Positions 1 through 6,859 of a stretch of 8,622 bases of DNA are shown here, in pieces. The stretch spans positions 1-8,622 of the forward strand of contig CAIKXW010000420.1 in the NCBI GenBank assembly GCA_903831485.1. Reading direction: 5' to 3'. Each line of letters begins with the position of its first letter. Positions within the stretch are counted from its first letter, which is position 1. The position numbers and the translations under genes are program-made. The notes beneath the pieces were generated by a model. It was not told where the DNA came from. It worked only from the letters and a program-made list of their open reading frames with translations, and searched no databases. The stretch comes from an uncultured Alphaproteobacteria bacterium (GTDB taxonomy: Bacteria; Pseudomonadota; Alphaproteobacteria; Caulobacterales; Hyphomonadaceae).

Positions 1-1572
1 CCGTGGGACGGGATGAACCGCTTCTACCGGATGCACCTCACCATTCCTGGCAAGCTGAATGTCGTCGGCGCGGGTCTCGTCAGCAATGCCTCCGTAGGCA
101 TCGGACATACCGAGCACATCGCGTGGACGCACACCGTCTCGACGGCGCGCCGATTTGGCATGTTCGAACTGACGCTCGATCCGAACGATCCGACGCGGTA
201 CATTTATGACGGCGTTTCAACGCCGATGACGAAGATGGAGGTTACTGTCGAGGTGAAGGGCGAGGCGCCGGTAACGCGCTCGCTATACACGACTCGCTTC
301 GGTGCAGTGGTTGAAACGCAGACCTTCCCGTGGACGAAGACGCAGGCCTACGCCTTGCGCAACATTCCTCAGGGCGTTCGCTCGGCGGACCAGTACATCG
401 CGCTGTGGCAAGCCAAGAACGTGCAGGAGCTGAAGGCCGCGCTCGGCAAGTATCAGGCGACGGGATTCAACACGACTGCCGCGGATGCGGGTGGCGAATC
501 CTTCTTCGGCGACATGGGCATGATGCCCAATGTCTCGAAATCGCTTGGCGACAAATGCGCGAAGTCCGACCTAGCAAAGAAACAATGGGCCGAAACGCGC
601 GTTCCCGTGCTCGATGGCTCAACTTCCGCCTGCGAGTGGGCGACGGATCGCGACTCCACCGCTACCGGTGTGTTCGGGGCCAACAGCACGCCACACCTGT
701 TCCGTTCCGACTATGTGAGCCAGAGCAATGACAGCCACTGGCTGACCAACCCGAACCAGCCGCTCGCCGGCTTCAGCCCGATCTTCGGCGATGAAGCGAC
801 GGCGCGCTCGATCCGTACGCGGCTCGGCATCGACATCGTCAATGACCGCGTCGCGGGCAAGGACGGCCTGCCCGGCGCGAAGTTCAATCTCGCGACGCTT
901 CAGGGCGCCCTCTACCAGAACCGCCACCTCGGCGCAGAGATTGCGCGCGACGATCTGGTGAAGCACTGCAAGTCACTTGGCGATGAAAAGCTTGGGCCCG
1001 CCTGCGCAGCTCTCGCCGGTTGGGACATGAAGGTGAACCTCGACAGCCGAGGCGCACACCTGTTCCATCTGTTCGCCGAGAATGGCGGCCTGCAGTTCAA
1101 GGTCCCCTTCAATCCGGCCGATCCAGTCAACACGCCCAACACGCTCGACCTCGCCAACCCGAAAGTGACCGAGGCGCTGCGCAAGGCGGTCGATCGTCTG
1201 GCCGAGCTGCGCATCCCGGTCGATGCGCGCCTCGGTGACGTTCAGCGCGAGACGCGTAACGGCGAACGGATCCCGATCCATGGCGGCGCCGGCCCGGAAG
1301 GCGTCTTCAACGTGATCACGGTCGAAAGCCTCGAACCCGAACTCGGCTGGACCAGCATCCGCCACGGCTCGAGCTGGATCATGACCGTCGAATTCACCCC
1401 CGACGGCCCGAAAAGCCAGGGCATCCTGACCTACTCGCAATCGGTGAATCCCAACTCGCCTCACTATTCCGACCAGACCCATGCCTATTCGCGGAAGCAA
1501 TGGGATAACCTTCGGTTCAGTGAGGCTGAGGTTGACGCGGGGACGGTGTCTCGGAAGACGATCAGCGAGTAG
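1..1572 (+). CDS. Penicillin acylase family (peptidase S45) protein, AHL/aculeacin-acylase-like, 5'-truncated by window edge
   Basis: The reading frame is open from base 1 (PWDG, then MNRF) to a TAG stop at 1570-1572, so the ATG at 13 is internal and the real start lies upstream. The 523 visible residues cover most of the beta chain of an Ntn-hydrolase amidase. Recognisable blocks, numbered from the first window codon, are LTIPGK (13-18), the AWTHTVSTARRF block (41-52) with the Val that helps form the oxyanion hole, and QSNDSHWLTNP (241-251), whose Asn243 corresponds to the catalytic beta-chain Asn. Near the end come GDVQRETR, IPIHGG and a YSQS...SPHYSDQT block, all usual for the acyl-homoserine-lactone/aculeacin A acylase branch. 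The signal peptide, alpha chain, autocleavage spacer and nucleophilic Ser are out of view. Members are secreted to the periplasm, self-process, and hydrolyse amide bonds of acylated substrates (AHLs, lipopeptides, beta-lactams). The substrate here cannot be read from sequence. Family assignment is secure; the acylase subtype is inference. Confidence 0.9.
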   Translation, partial: PWDGMNRFYRMHLTIPGKLNVVGAGLVSNASVGIGHTEHIAWTHTVSTARRFGMFELTLDPNDPTRYIYDGVSTPMTKMEVTVEVKGEAPVTRSLYTTRFGAVVETQTFPWTKTQAYALRNIPQGVRSADQYIALWQAKNVQELKAALGKYQATGFNTTAADAGGESFFGDMGMMPNVSKSLGDKCAKSDLAKKQWAETRVPVLDGSTSACEWATDRDSTATGVFGANSTPHLFRSDYVSQSNDSHWLTNPNQPLAGFSPIFGDEATARSIRTRLGIDIVNDRVAGKDGLPGAKFNLATLQGALYQNRHLGAEIARDDLVKHCKSLGDEKLGPACAALAGWDMKVNLDSRGAHLFHLFAENGGLQFKVPFNPADPVNTPNTLDLANPKVTEALRKAVDRLAELRIPVDARLGDVQRETRNGERIPIHGGAGPEGVFNVITVESLEPELGWTSIRHGSSWIMTVEFTPDGPKSQGILTYSQSVNPNSPHYSDQTHAYSRKQWDNLRFSEAEVDAGTVSRKTISE

Positions 1573-1586
1573 GCGAGATACGCCTA
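1570..1586 (+). terminator. Small perfect hairpin overlapping the acylase stop codon (possible terminator)
   Basis: TAGGCG-AGATA-CGCCTA forms a perfect 6-bp stem with a 5-nt loop, and the stop codon TAG is part of the 5' arm. It is followed only by AATT, not a T-run, so intrinsic termination is doubtful. It may simply stabilise the 3' end of the acylase transcript. Confidence 0.3.
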
Positions 1587-1599
1587 ATTCAGCGGCCTT

Positions 1600-1620
1600 G
1601 GCTTGACGCTACGGCTTGAC
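1600..1620 (+). repeat. Short direct repeat GGCTTGAC x2 upstream of the ABC-F gene
   Basis: GGCTTGAC occurs at 1600-1607 and again at 1613-1620, a 13-base period. The first copy contains TTGACG (1603-1608), an excellent -35 hexamer for alphaproteobacterial sigma-70-type promoters, and the second reads TTGACC (1616-1621). I do not find a convincing -10 element 16-18 bases downstream of either. The repeat could be a regulator site, a duplicated -35, or chance. Confidence 0.35.
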
Positions 1621-1649
1621 CTCCAGCCCGGCTTCCTGTCCATGCGCGC

Positions 1650-3473
1650 ATGGCCGGACCTCCGATTGCTGTTCTTCGCGGCGTGATGCTGACGCTGGGT
1701 GCTGCGCCCCTGTTCACGGGCGTGGACCTTGCGCTGGCGCGCGGGGAACGGATGGCGCTTGTCGGACGCAATGGCGCGGGCAAATCGACGCTGATGCGCA
1801 TCCTCGGCAGGGCGCTCGAGCCGGACGATGGCGAGGTCTTCATGCAGCCGGGTGTGGTTGCGCGCCACCTGCTCCAGGAGCCTGACTTTTCCGGCTACGC
1901 CACCGCACTCGACTACGTCTCGGACAAGCTGGACCCGGACATGTTCTACAGGGCGGAGTCCGAACTTGGCGCGTGGGGCGTGCCATTCGACCTCGACCTG
2001 ACCAAGGCTTCGGGCGGACAGTCGCGGCGCATCGCGCTCGCGCACGCCTTCGCGCACGATCCGGACATCCTCCTCCTGGACGAGCCGACGAACCATCTCG
2101 ACGTGCCGGCCATCGAGCTGCTGGAACAGGAACTCAAGGCGTTTCGCGGCGCAGCCCTGATCGTCAGCCACGACCGTCGCTTTCTCGAAAACGTGTCCAC
2201 GGCCGTGGCGTGGCTGCGCCAGGGCGTCGTGCGCCAGATGGACAAGGGCTACACCGCTTTCGAGGAATGGGCCGAGACCGTCGAAGCCGACGAGGAGAAG
2301 GCGCTCGATAAGCTAAACGTGCAACTTCGGGCCGAAGAGCGCTGGATGGCGCGCGGCGTCACGGCGCGCCGCAAGCGAAACATGGGCCGCGTTCGCAAGC
2401 TGCATGACATGCGCTCGGAGAAGTTGCAGCGCCGGATTGCGTTGAACGACGCCGCCAGCACGGCCAGCCTCGCGATCGATTCCGGCGCGCAGTCCGGACG
2501 ACTGGTGATCGAGGCGAAGGGGCTGACAAAGCAGTTCCAGACCTCCACCGGCGTGCTGCCCATCGTCAACGATCTCTCGCTGCGCGTCATGCGCGGCGAC
2601 CGCCTCGGCCTTGTCGGCCCGAACGGCGCAGGCAAGACGACGCTGCTGCGCCTTCTGCTGGGCCAGATCGAACCGGACAGCGGCAGCCTGCGCCTCGCGA
2701 AAAATCTCGACATCACCTATCTCGACCAGACCCGCGCCACGCTGAGCCCGGAGAATACGCTGTGGAACACGCTGGCGCCGCTCGGCGGCGACCAGATCAT
2801 CGTGCGCGGCTATCCCAAGCACGTCGCCGCCTACGCCAAGGACTTCCTGTTCGAGAGCCGCCAGTTGCACCAGCCCGTCGGAGCGCTGTCGGGCGGCGAG
2901 CGCAACCGGCTCACCCTGGCGCTGGCGCTGGCCAAGCCGTCCAACCTGCTCATCCTCGACGAACCGACCAACGATCTCGACATCGAGACGCTGGACCTGC
3001 TGGAAGACATGCTCGCCGAGTATGACGGGACGCTCCTGCTGGTCAGCCACGACCGGGCCTTCATCGACAATGTAGTTACTTCGGTGCTGACCCCGCAGGG
3101 CGGCGGCCAATGGCTGGAAACGCCGGGTGGCTACACCGACTATCTTGCCCAGGCGGGCGCCGCGTCGCCCGCATCGCGACGCACGGCCCACAAGACGCTG
3201 CCACCGCTCGCAACGGCGGCAAAAGCACCGGCCGCCAAGCTCAGCTACAAGGAAGCGCGCCGGCTGGATGAACTCGAGCGCCTGATGCCGGAACGCCAGG
3301 ACGAGATTACCCGGCTGGAAGACGAGATGGCTGACAGCAGCCTGTTTACCAAGGATCCGAAGGCATTTCACGCTCGCGCCAACCGGCTCGCAGCGGCCCG
3401 GAGCGAGATCGCTTCCTATGAAGCCGAATGGATCGTTCTTGAGGAAAAGCGTGAGGCGCTGGCTCGAGGCTGA
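1650..3473 (+). CDS. uup: ABC-F family ATPase, Uup-like (two ATP-binding domains plus C-terminal coiled coil)
   Basis: This 607-residue soluble protein carries two complete ATP-binding cassettes and no membrane segments, the ABC-F layout. NBD1 has Walker A GRNGAGKST (39-47), signature SGGQS (121-125), Walker B LLLDEPTNHLD (141-151) and switch SHDRRF (173-178). NBD2 has GPNGAGKTT (323-331), LSGGE (413-417), LLILDEPTNDLD (433-444) and SHDRAF (466-471). The linker (about 205-265) is charged and holds the GVTARRKRN motif usual in Uup relatives. An Ala/Pro-rich tether (about 500-528) leads to a charged helical coiled-coil domain (about 529-604), the Uup C-terminal DNA/ribosome-contact domain. Uup-type proteins act in the cytoplasm on ribosomes or branched DNA; whether this one does is inferred. 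The ATG at 1650 fits the family N-terminus (PPIAVLRGVMLT...) but has no clear Shine-Dalgarno sequence. The symbol rests on architecture only; a different ABC-F subgroup is possible. Confidence 0.93.
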   Translation: MAGPPIAVLRGVMLTLGAAPLFTGVDLALARGERMALVGRNGAGKSTLMRILGRALEPDDGEVFMQPGVVARHLLQEPDFSGYATALDYVSDKLDPDMFYRAESELGAWGVPFDLDLTKASGGQSRRIALAHAFAHDPDILLLDEPTNHLDVPAIELLEQELKAFRGAALIVSHDRRFLENVSTAVAWLRQGVVRQMDKGYTAFEEWAETVEADEEKALDKLNVQLRAEERWMARGVTARRKRNMGRVRKLHDMRSEKLQRRIALNDAASTASLAIDSGAQSGRLVIEAKGLTKQFQTSTGVLPIVNDLSLRVMRGDRLGLVGPNGAGKTTLLRLLLGQIEPDSGSLRLAKNLDITYLDQTRATLSPENTLWNTLAPLGGDQIIVRGYPKHVAAYAKDFLFESRQLHQPVGALSGGERNRLTLALALAKPSNLLILDEPTNDLDIETLDLLEDMLAEYDGTLLLVSHDRAFIDNVVTSVLTPQGGGQWLETPGGYTDYLAQAGAASPASRRTAHKTLPPLATAAKAPAAKLSYKEARRLDELERLMPERQDEITRLEDEMADSSLFTKDPKAFHARANRLAAARSEIASYEAEWIVLEEKREALARG

Positions 3474-3493
3474 GGCCGCCGGACGTCGGCCGA

Positions 3494-3509
3494 CACCCCG
3501 TTTCGGGTG
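3494..3509 (+). other. Weak hairpin downstream of the ABC-F gene
   Basis: CACCC/GGGTG arms close a CGTTTC loop 20 bases after the ABC-F stop, and a GCCG/CGGC palindrome lies just before it. There is no T-run, so this is weak evidence for a transcript end between the ABC-F and DUF2336 genes. I see no clear promoter in the rest of the 121-base gap, although it becomes AT-richer (3541-3572) just before the DUF2336 ribosome binding site. Confidence 0.2.
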
Positions 3510-3581
3510 CGCTGGACCGCAAATTACCGAGCGGAAGCAAGCGTTTTCTTAACCGCGTTCAGTTATTGTTTCCCTACCCAC

Positions 3582-3587
3582 GGGAGA
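3582..3587 (+). promoter_or_regulatory. Ribosome binding site of the DUF2336 gene
   Basis: GGGAGA lies about 7 bases before the ATG at 3595 and fixes that start. An out-of-frame ATG would not have this spacing. Confidence 0.6.
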
Positions 3588-3594
3588 CCTCCAC

Positions 3595-4692
3595 ATGGCG
3601 GCCAGCGCCAACAATTTCGCGCTCTTGCTCGACCTCGCCAAGGAAGGCTCAAGTGAAAAGCGCCGTGAACTGCTGCGCCAGATCACGGATGTGTTCCTCG
3701 CCCACCCGACGGACAGATCCGAAAAAGAGGCCATGCTGTTCGACGAAATCGTCGGCGCCGTCGCCTCCGACCTCGAGACCCAGGTTCGCATCGAACTCTC
3801 GCGAAAAGTTGCGGATAGCACGGGCCCGCTCCGCCGCACCGCCCGCCGCCTCGCGATGGACGAGATCGAAGTCGCCCGCCCCGTGCTGGAGCGTTCACGC
3901 TCGCTGACCGAGAGCGACATTCTCGAGGTCATCGACAAGAAATCGCAAGACCACATGCTGGCCGTGACCAAGCGTCCGGACATCGGCGAGAAAGTGTCCA
4001 GCGCCCTCGTCAAGAAGGGCGAAGACCACGTCGTGGTCTCGCTGCTGCAGAACGCCACCGCGAAGATCGATCGCGAGACCTATGAGCGCGTCGCCGAGCG
4101 CGTCGAGACAAGCCCGGTGCTGCATGCCCCCTTCGTGCGCAATGCCAATGTGCCGCTCGACATGCTCAACACAGTCTATATTCGCGTCGAAGGAGACCTG
4201 CGGCGCGAAATCATGCGGAAGTTCCACGGCGTGTCCCCCGCCGAACTGGAAGCGGCGCTGGAAGCAAGCCGCACGCACCTGTCGTCCGCCTACGGCGCTC
4301 TGCCGTCCGACTATGCGCTGGCCCAGGATCATGTCTCGAAGCTGTCGAAGTCAGGCGCGTTGAAGCCTGCCGTGCTGGTTCAACTTTTGCGTGAAGAACG
4401 GCGCACAGCCTTCATGATCGCATTTGCCCAGATGGTGGATGTGGATTTCGAACTCGGCCAGCGTCTCGTCGACGCGCAGGATCTCGACGCCCTTGCAATG
4501 CTGTGCCGGGGCGCCGGTTTCGACCGCGGCCTTTTCGTCACGATCTGCATCATGGTCGCCAACGCCGGCGGCGGCCTGAGCAGGACCGAGGAATTCGGAC
4601 AACTCTACGAACAGGTGCCTGTCGCCGCAGCCCAGCGCGCGCTGCGATTCTGGAAAGTCCGCGCCAAGAACATCAACACGCAGGCGGCGTAG
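3595..4692 (+). CDS. DUF2336 domain-containing protein (alpha-helical, HEAT-like), function unknown
   Basis: This 365-residue soluble, almost wholly alpha-helical protein has no signal peptide or membrane span. It matches the DUF2336 pattern as I remember it. An N-terminal helical-repeat region (about 1-75) is followed by an arginine-rich helix ending LAMDEIEVARPVLERSRSLT (about 86-105), the family's most recognisable block. Repeated helix pairs follow to about 245, and a C-terminal bundle includes the DALAMLCRGAGFDRGLF block (298-314). DUF2336 proteins are frequent and often multi-copy in Alphaproteobacteria; I know of no established biochemical role. The helical-repeat look suggests protein-protein binding, which is inference. 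The gene has its own Shine-Dalgarno sequence and is separated by 121 and 131 bases from its neighbours, so it is probably its own transcription unit. It ends in NTQAA and TAG. Confidence 0.85.
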   Translation: MAASANNFALLLDLAKEGSSEKRRELLRQITDVFLAHPTDRSEKEAMLFDEIVGAVASDLETQVRIELSRKVADSTGPLRRTARRLAMDEIEVARPVLERSRSLTESDILEVIDKKSQDHMLAVTKRPDIGEKVSSALVKKGEDHVVVSLLQNATAKIDRETYERVAERVETSPVLHAPFVRNANVPLDMLNTVYIRVEGDLRREIMRKFHGVSPAELEAALEASRTHLSSAYGALPSDYALAQDHVSKLSKSGALKPAVLVQLLREERRTAFMIAFAQMVDVDFELGQRLVDAQDLDALAMLCRGAGFDRGLFVTICIMVANAGGGLSRTEEFGQLYEQVPVAAAQRALRFWKVRAKNINTQAA

Positions 4693-4713
4693 CCTCTCCG
4701 CGCGCATCCCGCA

Positions 4714-4731
4714 CAGGGCGATTTTCGCCTG
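4714..4731 (+). terminator. Hairpin after the DUF2336 gene (possible terminator)
   Basis: CAGG-g-CGA-TTT-TCG-CCTG pairs as a 7-bp stem with one bulged G and a TTT loop, starting 22 bases after the stop codon. No T-run follows. It sits between the DUF2336 stop and a plausible promoter for the next gene, the expected place for a transcript end. Confidence 0.35.
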
Positions 4732-4767
4732 CTGGCGACGCTGCCTCGCCCATTAGCAGTTACACAA

Positions 4768-4796
4768 TTGCCCCCTCCTGACCGCTCGCCTAGAGT
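4768..4796 (+). promoter_or_regulatory. Candidate sigma-70-type promoter of the DUF262-DUF1524 gene
   Basis: TTGCCC (4768-4773), 17 bases, then TAGAGT (4791-4796), which sits inside CCTAGAGT. Transcription would begin near 4803, giving a leader of about 20 bases that carries the GGGA ribosome binding site. The TTG(A/N)C...CTAG arrangement resembles the Caulobacter-type housekeeping promoter (TTGACGS, gap, GCTANAWC). The call is by eye only. Confidence 0.45.
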
Positions 4797-4813
4797 TTAC
4801 GCAGCGGGGGAAA

Positions 4814-4818
4814 AGGGA
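4814..4818 (+). promoter_or_regulatory. Ribosome binding site of the DUF262-DUF1524 gene
   Basis: AGGGA ends 5 bases before the ATG at 4824, supporting that start, which is also where the homologous N-terminus (SIGELL...FKPARVQRDYCW) is complete. Confidence 0.55.
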
Positions 4819-4823
4819 CGTCT

Positions 4824-6560
4824 ATGCCTAACCCCGTCATCCGTTCGCAGGCGATCAGCATTGGCGAACTTCTGCGACTTGGCGCTTTCAAGCCGGCCCG
4901 CGTTCAGCGCGATTACTGCTGGAAAGAGAATCAGCAGGCCTCCCTGCTGCAGGACCTGATTTCCGCGTTCGGCGAGTTCGGCCTGGACCCCGAGGGCGAG
5001 CAGGATCCCGACCCGGAAACACACGATGTCGGCGCCTACACGCGGTTCGAAATCGCTGACTACAATCGCGAGCTGGAAGCCACCGAACCCTACGTGTTTG
5101 TCGGCACGGTCGTGCTGCACCAGGCCGCGCAGCATTTCGACATTTATGACGGCCTCCAGCGCCTCACCACCTTCACCGTCTTCTTCGCTGTTCTGCGTGA
5201 CCTCATCGAGGCCGATCGCAAGCATCCGGTGAACTCCCTCCTTGCCAACGAGGCGGGCATCTCGCGTCTCAGCCTGTCGATGAAGCACAACACGCTGGAG
5301 GCCGACATCCTCGCCCCCGGGCGCACCGCCAAGCGCCACCGCCCTCACCCGCAGCTGACAGAAGCCAGCTACTGCCTGCGCACCTGCGTGAACACGGCTC
5401 GGTCCATGCTGAAGGGCTGGTCGCCGCGCCGCCTCGCGGCATTCACCGCCTTCCTCGCCGAAGGCGCCATCGTGACAGTCACCCGCATTTCCGATCGCCG
5501 AATGGCGGGCAAGGCGTTCGTGAGCATCAACTCCGGCGGCCTGCCGCTGAAGCCTGAAGAGATCGTCAAGGGACAGTTGATCGACCTCACCTCGTCCCTG
5601 CCGGACGCAGACGACCAGGCCAAGCGCGTGCTCAATGTGTGGAACGGTATCCAGGACGATCTCGGCCCCGAAGCCTTCGACAATTTCCTGCGGTCGGTCG
5701 ACTTCATCGAGCGCCGCATGCCGCAGTCGTCAGACTACTCGATCCAGCTGATGGAGCACATCCGCCGCCAGTATCCCGGACAGGCCGGCGTGCGCTGGGC
5801 GACAGACCTGCTGTTGCAGTATCGCTCCGCCTTCAAGTGGATTCACGAGGAGAACAAGGCGGAGATCGCCGATGGCGTACACGCCAGCCTGCGCCGGCTG
5901 CAGCTGCTGAAGTGGGATCAGTGGCGCGCCTACGCCATGCTGCTGCGCATGAAGTCCAATCCGGCCGACCTGCCCCAGCGCATCGATACACTCGACCGGA
6001 TCTGCTTCGCCCTCACCGTCTCGACGCCCGACCCTCGCCGCCTGGCGGAGATGATCGGCAAGCGCATCGAACGCTTCGCCCGGGGATCATTCGGCAAGCA
6101 GGCAGGCTTCACCTTCACTACCGCGCAGAACGAACGCCTGATCCGCAATCTCTCCGGCCCGATCACGGAAAGCCCGCGGCGCTCCACCATCATGCGCTGG
6201 ATCGAAGCCGCAATGCATGGCGACCGTGTGCCGCGCTATCTCGTCGACGGGCGGTCTTCAGTCGAGCACGTCTATCCGCGCAACCCCGAGAACAACTGGA
6301 CGGCGTTCGAGAACGGGCTCGAATTCAATGAGCTCGCGACGCTGCGCGAGATGATCGGCAATCTCTGCGTCCTCCCGGAAGACGAACTCGGCAACGCCCC
6401 ATTCGATGAAAAGCGGAAGGCCTACGCCCGCTTCCGCAGCCGGTTCGCCAACGAGATCGCGCGGCAGCGGCAATGGTCGCCAGACTCAGTGCGTGAACGC
6501 ACGAAACGCATCACTGACGCAACGCTCAGATTCCTCGATCTGGACGTGACGCCGGTCTAG
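4824..6560 (+). CDS. DUF262-DUF1524 protein, GmrSD/BrxU-like putative type IV restriction (modified-DNA-targeting) enzyme
   Basis: This is a complete 578-residue single-chain protein. The N-terminal DUF262 (ParB/sulfiredoxin-fold NTPase) domain shows QRDYCW (28-33), VFVGTVVL (91-98), DGLQRLTT (109-116) and the INSGGLPLKPEEIVKGQLI block (235-253). The middle region (about 260-470) is helical. The C-terminal DUF1524 His-Me-finger nuclease region shows VEHVYP (480-485, His482), GNLCVLPEDELGN (512-524), KRKAY (530-534) and a closing helix after QWSPDSVRERTKRI. In GmrSD, BrxU and SspE, DUF262 nucleotide hydrolysis is coupled to DUF1524 cleavage of foreign DNA carrying, or host DNA lacking, a modification. 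The target here is unknown. Oddities: the usual DGQQR reads DGLQR, and an acidic insertion (about 53-88) separates the first two motifs. No modification or BREX partner is visible, and the gene appears monocistronic. Domain calls are secure; a defence role is inference. Confidence 0.85.
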   Translation: MPNPVIRSQAISIGELLRLGAFKPARVQRDYCWKENQQASLLQDLISAFGEFGLDPEGEQDPDPETHDVGAYTRFEIADYNRELEATEPYVFVGTVVLHQAAQHFDIYDGLQRLTTFTVFFAVLRDLIEADRKHPVNSLLANEAGISRLSLSMKHNTLEADILAPGRTAKRHRPHPQLTEASYCLRTCVNTARSMLKGWSPRRLAAFTAFLAEGAIVTVTRISDRRMAGKAFVSINSGGLPLKPEEIVKGQLIDLTSSLPDADDQAKRVLNVWNGIQDDLGPEAFDNFLRSVDFIERRMPQSSDYSIQLMEHIRRQYPGQAGVRWATDLLLQYRSAFKWIHEENKAEIADGVHASLRRLQLLKWDQWRAYAMLLRMKSNPADLPQRIDTLDRICFALTVSTPDPRRLAEMIGKRIERFARGSFGKQAGFTFTTAQNERLIRNLSGPITESPRRSTIMRWIEAAMHGDRVPRYLVDGRSSVEHVYPRNPENNWTAFENGLEFNELATLREMIGNLCVLPEDELGNAPFDEKRKAYARFRSRFANEIARQRQWSPDSVRERTKRITDATLRFLDLDVTPV

Positions 6561-6563
6561 CGT

Positions 6564-6836
6564 TCACCTCTCAACCGCCGCCCTCAAGCGCCGTCTCCCC
6601 GCGATCACGCGGCCATCGTCCAGCGCGATTTCGAGATCGCCGGACGGCGTTGGCTTGAACGACCTCAGCCGCGAGCGATGCACGCGCACGAAGCCATGTG
6701 GCGCGAGCTTTTCCAAGAACTCCGCCAGCGTGACCCGCGCCCCCTCGCGAATCTCGATCCGCGCGTCGTCCGCCGCTTCGGATGCCTGCGTCGGTTGTTC
6801 GGTCTGAAACCGCTGCCGCTCCGCCGCGTGCGGCAA
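6564..6836 (-). CDS. Short LytTR-type DNA-binding domain ORF, probably a degenerate or truncated regulator
   Basis: This is a 90-codon ORF beginning at TTG, the only start available before the in-frame stop at 6891-6893. AGGCGG lies 7 bases upstream. Residues about 33-85 look like the LytTR fold: VTLAEFLEKLAPHGFVRVHRS (35-55), then SGDLEIALDDGRVIAG and an arginine-rich end. HRS is the family hallmark. Compared with LytTR domains as I remember them, the usual LVN-plus-helix stretch after HRS is about six residues short, the serine normally found in the SRR motif is replaced (GRRR), and the first strand is poorly conserved. There is no receiver or membrane module. It follows the GST gene on the same strand by 23 bases and ends 3 bases from the converging DUF262 gene. 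It may be a decaying remnant; translation is unproven. Confidence 0.5.
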   Translation of the reverse strand: MPHAAERQRFQTEQPTQASEAADDARIEIREGARVTLAEFLEKLAPHGFVRVHRSRLRSFKPTPSGDLEIALDDGRVIAGRRRLRAAVER

Positions 6837-6843
6837 ACAGCAA

Positions 6844-6849
6844 CCGCCT
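6844..6849 (-). promoter_or_regulatory. Possible ribosome binding site of the LytTR ORF
   Basis: On the minus strand AGGCGG ends 7 bases before the TTG at 6836. It is an acceptable but not strong Shine-Dalgarno sequence. It is the only support for translation starting at this non-ATG codon. Confidence 0.3.
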
Positions 6850-6859
6850 AGATTTGGCG

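Noticed and set aside
200..213. 14-base identity (ACATTTATGACGGC) with 5140-5153
   Set aside because: Both copies encode Ile-Tyr-Asp-Gly in phase within unrelated, conserved proteins. This is coincidental codon choice, not a mobile repeat.
2313..3371. Long minus-strand open frame opposite the ABC-F gene (about 350 codons)
   Set aside because: It is antisense to a gene with every ABC-F motif in place. Its translation is Arg/Gln/Val-rich without recognisable domains, typical of GC-rich shadow frames.
3549..3566. TTAACC plus a TTA half-site upstream of the DUF2336 gene, as a CtrA binding site
   Set aside because: The second half-site is not at the TTAA-N7-TTAA spacing and is incomplete, so it does not meet the consensus.
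5639..6331. 230-codon plus-strand frame inside the DUF262-DUF1524 gene
   Set aside because: It is out of frame with a well-conserved protein. The product is Arg/Pro/Ala-rich low-complexity sequence, a frame shadow.
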